Source of the DNA: Oxobacter pfennigii
GTDB lineage: Bacteria; Bacillota; Clostridia; Clostridiales; Oxobacteraceae
NCBI RefSeq assembly: GCF_001317355.1
Contig: NZ_LKET01000016.1
Location: forward strand, 169,892-233,891
Length of the DNA stretch: 64,000 nt
Direction: 5' to 3'
The notes beneath the pieces were generated by a model. The model made no database searches. It was not told where the DNA came from and saw nothing but the letters and a program-made list of their open reading frames with translations. How positions within the stretch are numbered: the first letter of the stretch is position 1; each line of letters begins with the position of its first letter. This document shows positions 1 through 9,234 of this stretch, piece after piece. Both the position numbers and the translations under genes were made by a program.

Positions 1-1856
1 GCATTTATGGAGCCTGCCGTATGTGCATGGTTGAGGTTAGCGGCAGAGGTATTGTGCCGGCCTGTTCCACTCCTGTAAGCGATGGTATGGTTATCAGTAC
101 CAATACAAAGCAAATAAGAGACATGCGTAAAATGATTGTTGAGCTTATGCTTGCAAATCACGATCAAAATTGTACAACCTGTCCAAAGAGCGGCGATTGC
201 AGGCTCCAGAAAATTGCTCATCAGATGGGTATTTCAACAGTCCGTTTCAAGCAAACTGAAGCATTCCCTCAAATGGACCTGTCTTCTGATGCAATTCTTC
301 GCGATCCTGCAAAATGTGTGCTGTGCGGGGACTGCGTACGTGTTTGCAGGGAAATCCAATCAGTGGGTGTCCTTGACTTTGCCGGCCGCGGTGCCAATTC
401 CGTTGTTACTCCAAGCTTTAAAAAAGGAATCGGAGAAGTTGAATGCGTAAACTGCGGGCAATGTATAAAGGCATGTCCTGTAGGGGCGCTAACTCCTAAA
501 TACCAGATAAACGACGTCTGGAATGCCATACATGATAAATTAAAGACTGTTGTCGTACAAATTGCGCCGGCAGTCCGTGTAGCCCTGGGTGAGTATTTCG
601 GATTTGAGCCCGGGACAGTAACAACGGGGCAGATTGTTTCCGCTCTACGTATGATGGGCTTCAATAAAGTATATGACACATGCTTTGCAGCCGACCTGAC
701 CGTTATTGAGGAAGGCAACGAGTTTTTAAAGCGCCTTGAAAAGGGCGATAATCTTCCTCAGTTTACTTCATGCTGTCCAGGATGGGTGAAATTTGCAGAG
801 CAGTATTATCCCGACATGCTGCCGAACATCTCCTCCTGCCGTTCCCCTCAACAGATGTTCGGGTCACTTTGCAAGGATAAATTGACAAAAGAAGCAAACA
901 TCAAGAGAGAAGACTTGGTTGTAGTCTCAATAATGCCCTGTACGGCCAAGAAATACGAGGCGAACAGGGAGGAATTCCGGGTAAACGGAAATAAGGATGT
1001 AGATTTTGTTCTTACCACCCAGGAACTGGCCCTCATGATTAAAGAACGCGGTATAGAATTTAGCAGTCTTGAGCCTGGTTCCTTTGATATGCCCTTTGGC
1101 TTTAAATCAGGCGCATCTGTAATTTTCGGTACCTCCGGAGGCGTAAGCGAGGCAGTTTTAAGATATGCGGTTGATAAAGTTACGAATAATTCTTTTACCG
1201 ATTATAAGCAGCTTCGCGTGGATTCCAATCTAAAGATTACCGAAGTCAACGTTGGAGGCAAAGTTCTCCGCTTAGCTATTGTCAGCGGTCTTGGCAATAC
1301 CCGCAAGCTTATAGATAAAATACGCCGCGGTGAAGAATACTTTGACCTTGTTGAGGTAATGGCATGCTGCGGCGGCTGCGTAAACGGCGGCGGACAGCCG
1401 GTGACAGATTCAAGCAATGGAGTAAAAGCCCGTGCCAAGGGTTTGTACGACAATGACGTAATGCTTCAGGTACACAGCTCTCAGGAAAATCCTTATCTTC
1501 AGAAGGTTTATGATGCGGATCTGGATGAACATAAAGCCCATGAATTGCTGCATACCGTTTATAAAAACAGGAAGAGAATTTCCGGAGAAGATATTATGAT
1601 CACAGAAGCAGGAACAGATAAAAAGCTTCAGCTTAAAATATGCTTCGGAACAAGCTGCTTTATCCGGGGGTCTCAGGATTTATACAGAATGCTTATGGAA
1701 TATGTCCGTCAAAGAGGTATTGAGGACCAGACAGAAATTATAATCTCGTTTTGCAGTGAGCAGTGTAAAAAAGGACCTGTTATAAAAGTTAATGGCAAAT
1801 CAATTAACCAATGCACTTTTGAAATGGCTGTAAAAGAAATAGAAGAGATAATATAA
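1..1856 (+). CDS. hydA: NAD-linked [FeFe]-hydrogenase catalytic subunit HydA (5' partial)
   Basis: Catalytic subunit of a multimeric, probably electron-bifurcating cytosolic [FeFe]-hydrogenase. The frame is open from the first bases, and the codons before the first ATG (position 21) read as the end of an N-terminal [2Fe-2S] domain, so the start lies outside. Counting from that ATG: a His/Cys cluster near 47-60, two 4Fe-4S ferredoxin motifs near 99-109 and 140-151, then the three H-cluster motifs FTSCCPGW (248), MPCTAKK (305) and MACCGGC (447). The last ~80 residues add a thioredoxin-like [2Fe-2S] domain with CFGTSC and CSEQC, as in HydA/HndD of HydABC enzymes. The HydB and HydC partners would be expected upstream. 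All ligand cysteines are present, so I read it as active. Confidence 0.95.
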   Translation, partial: IYGACRMCMVEVSGRGIVPACSTPVSDGMVISTNTKQIRDMRKMIVELMLANHDQNCTTCPKSGDCRLQKIAHQMGISTVRFKQTEAFPQMDLSSDAILRDPAKCVLCGDCVRVCREIQSVGVLDFAGRGANSVVTPSFKKGIGEVECVNCGQCIKACPVGALTPKYQINDVWNAIHDKLKTVVVQIAPAVRVALGEYFGFEPGTVTTGQIVSALRMMGFNKVYDTCFAADLTVIEEGNEFLKRLEKGDNLPQFTSCCPGWVKFAEQYYPDMLPNISSCRSPQQMFGSLCKDKLTKEANIKREDLVVVSIMPCTAKKYEANREEFRVNGNKDVDFVLTTQELALMIKERGIEFSSLEPGSFDMPFGFKSGASVIFGTSGGVSEAVLRYAVDKVTNNSFTDYKQLRVDSNLKITEVNVGGKVLRLAIVSGLGNTRKLIDKIRRGEEYFDLVEVMACCGGCVNGGGQPVTDSSNGVKARAKGLYDNDVMLQVHSSQENPYLQKVYDADLDEHKAHELLHTVYKNRKRISGEDIMITEAGTDKKLQLKICFGTSCFIRGSQDLYRMLMEYVRQRGIEDQTEIIISFCSEQCKKGPVIKVNGKSINQCTFEMAVKEIEEII

Positions 1857-1891
1857 AATATACCTAAATCATGAATCTGCTGTAAATAATC

Positions 1892-1934
1892 AAAGCATTG
1901 CGAAATATGTTGCAAACGTATTTCGCAATGCTTT
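1892..1934 (+). terminator. Perfect 16-bp hairpin between hydA and hydS
   Basis: Perfect inverted repeat with arms at 1892-1907 and 1919-1934 and an 11-nt loop, 36 bases after the hydA stop. The downstream T-run is weak (TTTAATA), so it could be a partial terminator or an mRNA-stabilising stem that sets different levels of catalytic and sensory hydrogenase. Confidence 0.6.
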
Positions 1935-1960
1935 AATATCAAAAGTGGAGGTGGATTTTT

Positions 1961-3679
1961 ATGCCATCAGCAACAAATATTAATCCGCTCAATAACCATC
2001 AGAAAACAGTATACACGGTTACCGCAAACTGCCAGGATTGCTACCGCTGTGTCAGGGTATGCCCTGTGAAAGCCATAAGCGTGCGCAATGGACAGGCAAG
2101 AATTGAGGACAATTTTTGTATAAAATGCGGAACATGTGTCAGAGAGTGTCCTCAGCATGCCAAAACCATCCGCTCGAGCCTTGATTTGGTTAAGGATTTG
2201 TTATCTTCCAAAAGACCTGTGGCTGTAAGCGTTGCTCCCTCCTTTGCAGCAATTTTTGACGGATGGCGTGCAACCCGGCTTCCTTATGCATTGCACAAAC
2301 TTGGGTTTAAATATGTTTCGGAAACAGCCGAGGGGGCTTTGCTGGTTACGGAAGAAACATTGAAAAATAAAAATAAAGGAACTATTTGTACTGCCTGCCC
2401 CGCTGTTGTTAACTATATAGAAAAGTATCGTCCTGAGTATACTGATATGCTTATTCCGGTAGTTTCTCCAATGGTTGCCCATGGGAAACTCCTGAAGAAA
2501 CGTCACGGCAAGGATTGTGCCGTGGTTTTCATAGGACCTTGCGCAGCAAAGAAGCTGGAGGCAGTACGTCCTGAAAACGCCGATGCCATTGATGCCGTTC
2601 TTACCTTTACCGAACTTATTCAATGGCTTAACGAAGAGAGAATAGACCTTGCCGCTTGTCCCGAAGGGAATTTTGAAAGTTACGGCAATATAGATAAAGC
2701 GCGCCTTTTTCCACTGCAAGGCGGTCTTCTAAAAACCGGCAGCATAGATTGTGACGGCACAAATGCCGACGTGATGCATATTAGCGGGGCTAATGATGTC
2801 ATAGGACTCTTTGAAATCCCGCCTTCAGACTGGAAGTACTCCGTTGTGGAGCCCTTGTTCTGTTCGGGAGGATGCATAAACGGCCCAGGTATTTCCACAG
2901 ATAAAAATATTTTCATAAGAAAGCAGAATGTTATTTCCTATGCTGAAAAATCTACGATATCAGATAGGGACATTGACAGAGCGATTTCATCAAGAGCCTT
3001 ATTCGAAAACGAGAACATTAGCCTTTCTGCTTACGAGGTAGATGAAAACAGAATAAATCAGGTGTTTGAAGCAACGGGCAAAAGTGATCCCAAGCTTCAA
3101 TTGAACTGCGGAGCCTGCGGCTATGAGTCGTGCAGAGATAACGCAATTGCTGTTGTTAAAGGAATGGCTGAGCCTGAAATGTGTATTCCGTACATGCGCA
3201 GGCTTGCAAAGCAGCATAGCGACAGAATCATTGAAACTACTCCAAACGGAGTGATAATCTTAAACAATGAATTGCAAATAATGCATATGAATCCGGCCTT
3301 TCAAAAGATGTTTATATGCAATAACGGAATACTGGGGCGGCACATTTCCTACCTTCTTGATACCAATGGCTATGAAAAGCTTGCGTCGGGATCGGTGAAA
3401 CTTTATGAGGCTATAAAAAGCAAAAACGGTAAAAAGTATCATGAGCTTTTGTATGCTCTTCCTGATGAATCCCAGTATGTAGGGCTGTATACCGACGTTA
3501 CTAAAATAAAATTCGACGACAGTCAGATTGATCTTATAAAAAATCAGACTCTGGAACAGGCAAAAGAACTTCTTGATCATCAGATTAAGTTTTCGCAGGA
3601 GATGGCTCACTACCTCGGAAAGAGCACGGCGCGAAGCGAAGAGCTGGTCATGCGTATTATGGATTTGTTCGAGGAATAG
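1961..3679 (+). CDS. hydS: Sensory-type [FeFe]-hydrogenase with PAS domain (HydS-like)
   Basis: 572-residue protein that resembles group C sensory [FeFe]-hydrogenases. Order: two 4Fe-4S motifs (Cys24/27/30/34 and Cys53/56/59/63), an H-cluster domain, an extra Fe-S motif (Cys383, 386, 391, 408), a PAS domain near 420-530 and a short helical tail. Compared with HydA, loop 1 reads CTACP: the proton-relay cysteine is Ala145 and the cluster ligand Cys146 is kept. Loop 2 is GPCAAKK (Cys194) with Met replaced by Gly, and loop 3 is FCSGGC (Cys301, Cys305). This matches the slow, H2-sensing class rather than a bulk catalyst. The start ATG follows GGAGGTGG. The next gene encodes a PP2C phosphatase, the usual partner type for signal output. 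Confidence 0.88.
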   Translation: MPSATNINPLNNHQKTVYTVTANCQDCYRCVRVCPVKAISVRNGQARIEDNFCIKCGTCVRECPQHAKTIRSSLDLVKDLLSSKRPVAVSVAPSFAAIFDGWRATRLPYALHKLGFKYVSETAEGALLVTEETLKNKNKGTICTACPAVVNYIEKYRPEYTDMLIPVVSPMVAHGKLLKKRHGKDCAVVFIGPCAAKKLEAVRPENADAIDAVLTFTELIQWLNEERIDLAACPEGNFESYGNIDKARLFPLQGGLLKTGSIDCDGTNADVMHISGANDVIGLFEIPPSDWKYSVVEPLFCSGGCINGPGISTDKNIFIRKQNVISYAEKSTISDRDIDRAISSRALFENENISLSAYEVDENRINQVFEATGKSDPKLQLNCGACGYESCRDNAIAVVKGMAEPEMCIPYMRRLAKQHSDRIIETTPNGVIILNNELQIMHMNPAFQKMFICNNGILGRHISYLLDTNGYEKLASGSVKLYEAIKSKNGKKYHELLYALPDESQYVGLYTDVTKIKFDDSQIDLIKNQTLEQAKELLDHQIKFSQEMAHYLGKSTARSEELVMRIMDLFEE

Positions 3680-3736
3680 CATTCCGAGCAATAAGATTGC
3701 GTGGAATAAATTCTATCTAAGTTGAGGTGAAACAGT

Positions 3737-4879
3737 TTGAAGTTTTTTGAGGATTTTGTGGGACAGGCTAAAAAAATGGGAAAGCTTGTGTGCGGAGATG
3801 TCTTTTTGCGTGAGCGCACACTGGATATAACCGAGTTCGTTCTTTGTGACGGTATTGGTTCCGGTGTTTATGCCAATATTGCAGCGATATCCTGTGCCAG
3901 CCGTATCATCGAACTGTTCAAGGCAGGCATAACTCTTCGCTCGGTATGTGAAATGGTGGCTGATTCTATGCACAGGGCAAGAAAAGAGGATATCCCTTTT
4001 TCAGCCTTTTCTGCTGTCAGGATTCTTCACGATGGTCAGTTTACCGTATTCACATACGAAGCTCCTGAGCCTATTCTGATAAGAGATGGTACGGCAAGTA
4101 TTCTTAAGCAGCATTTTCATACGGCAAGCTATGAGGTTATTGGAGAATGTTCGGGTATGTTATCAGTAGGAGACAGCCTTGTCATATGTTCTGACGGTGT
4201 CACTCAGGCGGGCTTAAGCCATGGCTTGGACCTGGGAATAGGTTCATCAGGCCTTGTTGATTTTATCAATCACTGTTTGAGCAGGGGATGCGCCTTAAAA
4301 GAGCTTCCTGAGAGGATACTGAAAATGACATCCCTGGTATCCAGCGGGCGGTATGAGGACGACACCACTGTTGCAATACTTAACTGCCGTGAATCCCAGC
4401 AGATTACCGTGCTGTCCGGGCCTCCTATTATTAAATCCAAAGACAGGGATTTTATAGATGAATTCATGACATATCCCGGAACCCGTGTGGTATGCGGTTC
4501 AACCACAGCCGAAATATTATCCCGGGAGCTTAAACGGGATATAAAGCTTAAAAACGCCGGCACTTCCTTTGGGAGCCCTCCGGAATATTTCATGGAGGGA
4601 ATTGATATGATCACCGAGGGCGTAGTTATACTCAATCAGATTAACAATATTCTTGATGAAAATCCTGGTGCCTTCAGCTATGATTCTCCTGTGGAGCGGC
4701 TATGTTCTTTAATGCTCAAAGCTGATGTGGTTACTTTTATGGTGGGCCGGGCTATGAACTATGCCCATTCGGACCTTATTTTTAAGCAGCTTGGAATACG
4801 CCCCAGAGAGACAACAATAAGGCTTATTGCAGAAAAACTCAAGGAAAAGGGCAAGCTTGTTGTAAATAAATTTTATTGA
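3737..4879 (+). CDS. SpoIIE/PP2C-family serine phosphatase, likely output of HydS
   Basis: 380-residue protein starting at TTG behind GAGGTGA. The first ~215 residues form a PP2C/SpoIIE-type phosphatase with metal-binding motifs GDVF, DGIGSG, DGVTQAG and YEDDTTVAIL. The remaining ~165 residues form a second, mostly helical region I do not recognise. There is no membrane segment, so it acts in the cytosol. It sits 57 bases after the PAS-domain hydrogenase with no terminator between, which suggests co-transcription. In group C hydrogenase loci such a phosphatase is thought to relay the H2 or redox signal by dephosphorylating a partner protein. No kinase or anti-anti-sigma partner is visible here. 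Confidence 0.85.
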   Translation: MKFFEDFVGQAKKMGKLVCGDVFLRERTLDITEFVLCDGIGSGVYANIAAISCASRIIELFKAGITLRSVCEMVADSMHRARKEDIPFSAFSAVRILHDGQFTVFTYEAPEPILIRDGTASILKQHFHTASYEVIGECSGMLSVGDSLVICSDGVTQAGLSHGLDLGIGSSGLVDFINHCLSRGCALKELPERILKMTSLVSSGRYEDDTTVAILNCRESQQITVLSGPPIIKSKDRDFIDEFMTYPGTRVVCGSTTAEILSRELKRDIKLKNAGTSFGSPPEYFMEGIDMITEGVVILNQINNILDENPGAFSYDSPVERLCSLMLKADVVTFMVGRAMNYAHSDLIFKQLGIRPRETTIRLIAEKLKEKGKLVVNKFY

Positions 4880-4983
4880 TGTGATATGGATTGGACTTTT
4901 AGGTAGCTGATGTTTTCGCGCTGATCAAGGCCCTTTGAATGAAGTGCTATTATAAAATACTTATAATTAAGAGAGTGATAATC

Positions 4984-6132
4984 ATGGAAAAAAGAAAAGT
5001 ATACGTTGACAACGCAGCCACCACTGCGCTTTCCGATAGGGCGTTTAATGCCATGCTTCCTTATTTTAGCAATTGCTATGCCAATCCTTCAGCAATACAT
5101 GAGTATGGACTGGATGCAAGAGCTGCCCTTGAACGGTCTAGAAGGATTGTTGCAAAGGCAATAGGAGCTAGAAATAACGAAATTTTCTTTACCTCCGGAG
5201 GAACAGAATCGGACAACTGGGCGCTGCGGGGAGCAGCAGAACTGCGCTCATCGAAAGGGAAGCACATAATTACTACCTCTATTGAGCATAATGCTGTAAT
5301 AAAGACGGCTGAAGTCCTTGAAAAACAAGGATATGGGGTAACCTACCTGCCTGTCGACAAACATGGAATGATAACGCCTGAGCAGCTTTCAGACGCTATA
5401 AGGGAGGACACGGTCCTGATAAGTATTATGATGGCCAACAACGAAATCGGTACCATCTTGCCCATAAAAGAGCTGTGTAACGTTGCACACAAAAGGAAAG
5501 TGCTTTTCCATACAGATGCGGTGCAGGCAGTTGGACACATTAAGATCAATGTCAGGGAGCTGGGAGTCGACATGCTTTCCATGTCCGCACACAAATTTCA
5601 AGGCCCCAAGGGTATAGGTGCGCTGTATGTAAAAATAGGCTGTCCAATCCCTCCCATTATATATGGAGGAGGTCAGGAAAGAGGTTCAAGGTCAGGAACT
5701 GAGAATGTGCCTGGCGCAGTGGGTATGGCTGCTGCAATCGAGGAAGCTGTGGCACATATGGAGGACAACAGCAGAAAAATTATTTCAATGAGGAATAAGC
5801 TTATCCAGGGTATATTGAAAATTCCCGGATCCTATTTAACAGGGGATCCCGAAAACCGCCTTCCGGGAAACGCTTCCTTTGCTTTTGACGGGATGGATAA
5901 AAAACCTATCACTACGGCCTTAAGTAAAGAGGGCATATTTGCAAGTTCGGCAAGCGCATGCAGCGCAGGCTCGATAAAGCCTTCGAGGATACTGCTTGCA
6001 ACAGGGGCTACGGAATCCCTTGCATATGGCACCCTGCGGATTACACTTAATGAGCACAACAGTGAAGAGGATATTGACTATTTGCTGGAAGTTGTTCCTT
6101 TAGTTATTTCAAAGCTGCGAATCGGAGAATAA
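4984..6132 (+). CDS. Cysteine desulfurase (NifS/IscS family)
   Basis: PLP enzyme that takes sulfur from cysteine for Fe-S cluster assembly. I use the ATG at 4984 (382 residues) because family members begin just before the conserved VYVDNAATT. An upstream ATG at 4939 would add 15 atypical residues, and AGAGAGTG lies 6-13 bases before 4984. PLP-binding Lys204 is in SAHKFQGPKG, and the catalytic Cys326 is in SASACSAGS on the loop. The position after the hydrogenase genes suggests it supplies sulfur for the many clusters of HydA and HydS. No IscU or IscR gene follows directly. Confidence 0.9.
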   Translation: MEKRKVYVDNAATTALSDRAFNAMLPYFSNCYANPSAIHEYGLDARAALERSRRIVAKAIGARNNEIFFTSGGTESDNWALRGAAELRSSKGKHIITTSIEHNAVIKTAEVLEKQGYGVTYLPVDKHGMITPEQLSDAIREDTVLISIMMANNEIGTILPIKELCNVAHKRKVLFHTDAVQAVGHIKINVRELGVDMLSMSAHKFQGPKGIGALYVKIGCPIPPIIYGGGQERGSRSGTENVPGAVGMAAAIEEAVAHMEDNSRKIISMRNKLIQGILKIPGSYLTGDPENRLPGNASFAFDGMDKKPITTALSKEGIFASSASACSAGSIKPSRILLATGATESLAYGTLRITLNEHNSEEDIDYLLEVVPLVISKLRIGE

Positions 6133-6254
6133 TCTTTATTAGTTTCATCTTACCGATATTCTCCCCAAGCGCGGGCATGAAAAATACTCTGCTCTCTGAA
6201 TGTACGGACTTGTATGGAAGATGTGTTACGGTTAAAATATTAAGAATTTAACTC

Positions 6255-6283
6255 TTGTTTGTGTGACTCTATAGTGATATAAT
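6255..6283 (+). promoter_or_regulatory. SigA promoter of the TetR gene
   Basis: TTGTTT (6255-6260), 17-base spacer, TATAAT (6278-6283), with an extended TG one base before the -10. It lies 47 bases upstream of the TetR start. Confidence 0.7.
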
Positions 6284-6330
6284 ACGCTTAATTTAATATA
6301 GGTATAGATTTTATATATAGAGGGAATTTA

Positions 6331-6990
6331 ATGGCAACTTACAGAACCGGAATAGAAACAAAATTTAAAATTGAAAATGCTGCAAAGAAGCTTTTTTATT
6401 CAAAGGGAGTGGAGAGTACCACATATGCACAAATAGCAAAAAAAGCTAATGTGGACATTAGCTCAATCGTATACCACTTTAAATCATTCGATAATCTTAT
6501 GTTAGAAATTAAAAATCATCTATCTAAAGACAGGAAGCTATTAATAAAAGAGAAAATTAACATACAGTATCCGAACAATAATTTTGCCGAGATGATATTA
6601 AACGGTGTTGAATACCGCAAAAAAATGGAACTCTACGCAGCATATCCAAAGTACTACCGTTTTTATCGCGATGTATATTATAAAGTACAGCACAAATCTG
6701 CTGAAAGTCTTATTATGAATATGTATGATAAAGAATTATCGTTAAATCTTGATTTAAAGCAGAAAATACTTTATGAATCAATAATCACACCTTTTCAATT
6801 TACAGTGCCAGACTTCTTCTTTTCGGAAAAAGTTCAGCTGAATCCACACGAGGTCTGCGATTTCCATGTCAGATATATTCTGAAAACCCTCGGACAAACC
6901 GAAGATTTCATAAATAAACATATCCAGACCACAACCGAAATTTCTTCCAATATTGAAATTACTTGCGATAACTCTATGAACCTATCATAA
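6331..6990 (+). CDS. TetR/AcrR-family transcriptional regulator
   Basis: 219 residues. The first ~55 residues are a TetR helix-turn-helix: AAKKLFYSKG, then TTYAQIAKKANVDISSIVYHF. The C-terminal ligand-binding part is family-divergent. AT-rich codon use fits the island. It stands directly before a transporter and a UroD-like methyltransferase, so the simplest inference is that it controls them in response to the transported compound. A candidate palindrome lies in the transporter leader (7492-7514). The gene has its own promoter and is followed by a hairpin. Confidence 0.85.
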   Translation: MATYRTGIETKFKIENAAKKLFYSKGVESTTYAQIAKKANVDISSIVYHFKSFDNLMLEIKNHLSKDRKLLIKEKINIQYPNNNFAEMILNGVEYRKKMELYAAYPKYYRFYRDVYYKVQHKSAESLIMNMYDKELSLNLDLKQKILYESIITPFQFTVPDFFFSEKVQLNPHEVCDFHVRYILKTLGQTEDFINKHIQTTTEISSNIEITCDNSMNLS

Positions 6991-6991
6991 A

Positions 6992-7035
6992 AAGCTGCCC
7001 TATACCGGCCATAGCTTACGGTTATAGGGCAGCTT
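6992..7035 (+). terminator. Hairpin after TetR gene
   Basis: 13-bp inverted repeat, arms 6992-7004 and 7023-7035 (AAGCTGCCCTATA and its complement), immediately after the stop codon. The T-rich tail is poor, so it is a probable rather than certain terminator. Confidence 0.65.
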
Positions 7036-7414
7036 CAATAGTATACTCTTTTATTGCGGCTGTTCTATAAATATATCTCATTATAGTCAGACTGTTATAT
7101 TGCTTTACCCACCTCTCATTTACTTCTTTCAAAATTTTTTCCTTTCTTTATGTTTATGCTCTTTATGTTCCTGTGTCAAATTCCAATAATCTAATGATTT
7201 CCACGTTCAAATTTCCTTTTTATACATACTATTATTAATTAATTGGAGTTTAGATTAAAGATACATTGATATAAATTTTAATTCTACATTATATTTTAAA
7301 TGTATATAAATGTTTGCGTTTAAAGTATAACATACGACGAAAAGTATCAACAAATCTACGTATATAAGCACAATATAATATAGTTGTTAAATTAATATAT
7401 TTATTAAATTTATA

Positions 7415-7443
7415 TTGACATGATTTTAACGCTATGTTAATAT
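7415..7443 (+). promoter_or_regulatory. Consensus-like SigA promoter for the transporter/UroD operon
   Basis: Perfect -35 TTGACA (7415-7420), 17-base spacer, -10 TAATAT (7438-7443). It is the best promoter match in the region and points toward the transporter. Confidence 0.75.
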
Positions 7444-7491
7444 CAAATCGAATTGCACATGCTTAATTTTAAGGCAATGCAGGATGTCCTA

Positions 7492-7514
7492 AGAAATGTT
7501 GCTAGCGCATTTCT
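7492..7514 (+). promoter_or_regulatory. Candidate operator palindrome
   Basis: AGAAATG (7492-7498) and CATTTCT (7508-7514) separated by 9 bases, about 40 bases downstream of the likely transcription start. Size and place fit a repressor operator for the neighbouring TetR protein; this is inference. Confidence 0.4.
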
Positions 7515-7680
7515 GGATATTTACTTTTTTAAGGCTTAATTTTATATGTTTAGTTGTATATAAATTAAATAGTAAAATTTGCGAATAAACATGCATTGCT
7601 AAAACAGTCATAAGCAATTATAGGCCGGCCTGTGTATTTATTAAAATGAATCAGTTCAATTTTAATGAAGAAAGGGGAAT

Positions 7681-9114
7681 ATGATATTATTCAACATGAA
7701 TGGGTCATATAATGAAAAAATGGAAACATTTCAGAAAAAGCCAATTTCAAAAACCATTAAGTACTTTTATGGTATAGGTGATCTGGGTTTCACGCTTATG
7801 ACAAACTGCGGAGGATATTTTTGGATATACTTCCTGACAAATGTTAATAAATTTTCACTTTCTACTATCTTGCTTATGACTACACTTCCATCAATAATCG
7901 GCATACCAATTTCACCTTTATTCGGTGCTATCATAAACAGTATCAAACCTATGAAATGGGGGCGCTATCGTTCCTGGCTGATTGTTCCTATACCGATAAT
8001 GCTTATATTCTTTAGTATGCAGTGGTCTAAGATTGGCGGAGATATTCTCGCGCCTACTCTTTGTGTGGTATTTGCATTCATAGGAAGCCTGGCAACCAAC
8101 TTTATGTATGTTACCAACGCGTCGTTGATTGCCGTAATTGCGAGCACACCGGAAGAAAAGGCACAGATGTCCGCTACAAGAGGAATGTATAATAATCTTT
8201 CAAAGGTTATGTGGGCTTATGTAGGGACCCCATTCGTAGCCCTCATGACACTTTTGCTTAATAACGAAACACTTGCTTATAGAGCAGTACAATTTACTTT
8301 TTGTGTTCTGTGTGCCCTCGGCTTCTATGCACACTTCAAGATGACAGCCGGATACGAAGAAACCGGCGCCCAGGAACTTGCGAAACCGAAAGAAAGGCAG
8401 GCTAAAACCAGCGGCAAACAGCTATGGTCTTCCCTCATACAAAATCCACACCTTCTTGCAATGATGTTTATGGACATTGCCAGATGGATAGTTTCCTTCA
8501 CAATGCAGTCCGCTACAATTTACTTCTTCCAATATGTTGCTCAAAACATGGCTCTTCAGACTACTTACCTTTTTGTTGCTAACCTATGTGCTATTGTCGG
8601 TGCTTACATAATGAAATTCTTCGTTCAAAAAATCGGGTCAAGAAACACTGGAATAGTCGCATTTTTCGGGCTTGGTATATTCCTTTGTTTTGCCCGAGCA
8701 TTCTACCTCAATACTATGCTTGTAATGACCTTTTTAATACTGGCTCAGCTGTTTCTCGGAATTGCTTACACTACGATTCCTGTACTTTATGCCGATGCCG
8801 TCATCTACAGCGAATGGAAGATGGGTAAAAACGCTTCCGGCTGGATTATGGGTCTCATGCAGGTACCCCTTAGAGCATCGGGGCTCATTAAAAATCTGAT
8901 AATCACCGGAATGCTCGCCGTCGGAGGATACAGTGCAGCTCTCGAACCAAAACTGGCAAGTCCAGGGCTCAAGGCTGCTATCGGAAATATGTTCATTGGA
9001 ATTCCGGGCGCATTGATGGTCGCGGGAGCCTTAATATTCCTGTTGGGATACCGCCTTACCGCCGAAAAAATTAAGCAATACCGTGAAGAAATAGCGGCTA
9101 AAAGCATTGCTTAA
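7681..9114 (+). CDS. GPH-family MFS transporter
   Basis: 477-residue polytopic membrane protein with about 12 hydrophobic segments. The layout YFYGIGDLGFTL near the N-terminus followed by the first membrane helices is typical of glycoside-pentoside-hexuronide (GPH) cation symporters, as is PMKWGRYRSWL after helix 3. The start ATG follows AAAGGGG, with alternative ATGs shortly inside. The gene precedes a UroD-like methyltransferase by 120 bases with no terminator between, so it likely imports that enzyme's substrate or a related methylated compound. The actual substrate cannot be read from sequence, since many GPH members carry non-sugars. Confidence 0.82.
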   Translation: MILFNMNGSYNEKMETFQKKPISKTIKYFYGIGDLGFTLMTNCGGYFWIYFLTNVNKFSLSTILLMTTLPSIIGIPISPLFGAIINSIKPMKWGRYRSWLIVPIPIMLIFFSMQWSKIGGDILAPTLCVVFAFIGSLATNFMYVTNASLIAVIASTPEEKAQMSATRGMYNNLSKVMWAYVGTPFVALMTLLLNNETLAYRAVQFTFCVLCALGFYAHFKMTAGYEETGAQELAKPKERQAKTSGKQLWSSLIQNPHLLAMMFMDIARWIVSFTMQSATIYFFQYVAQNMALQTTYLFVANLCAIVGAYIMKFFVQKIGSRNTGIVAFFGLGIFLCFARAFYLNTMLVMTFLILAQLFLGIAYTTIPVLYADAVIYSEWKMGKNASGWIMGLMQVPLRASGLIKNLIITGMLAVGGYSAALEPKLASPGLKAAIGNMFIGIPGALMVAGALIFLLGYRLTAEKIKQYREEIAAKSIA

Positions 9115-9234
9115 TAATTATGTTTTTGTTGGTTTCACAACTGGTGAAATACAAAAGTGTTTTTAAGCACAAAAAGAGGCGCTGACAGCTGCAGCAATAA
9201 TGCCTAAAGAATTGGTTATGAAGGGAGAGTAAAT

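Larger units (their letters stand above)
7036..7680. other. 645-base AT-rich leader/intergenic region
   Basis: No plausible gene on either strand. It holds the promoter at 7415-7443, a palindrome at 7492-7514 and about 235 bases of untranslated leader before the transporter. I see no riboswitch consensus that I recognise. Confidence 0.6.
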
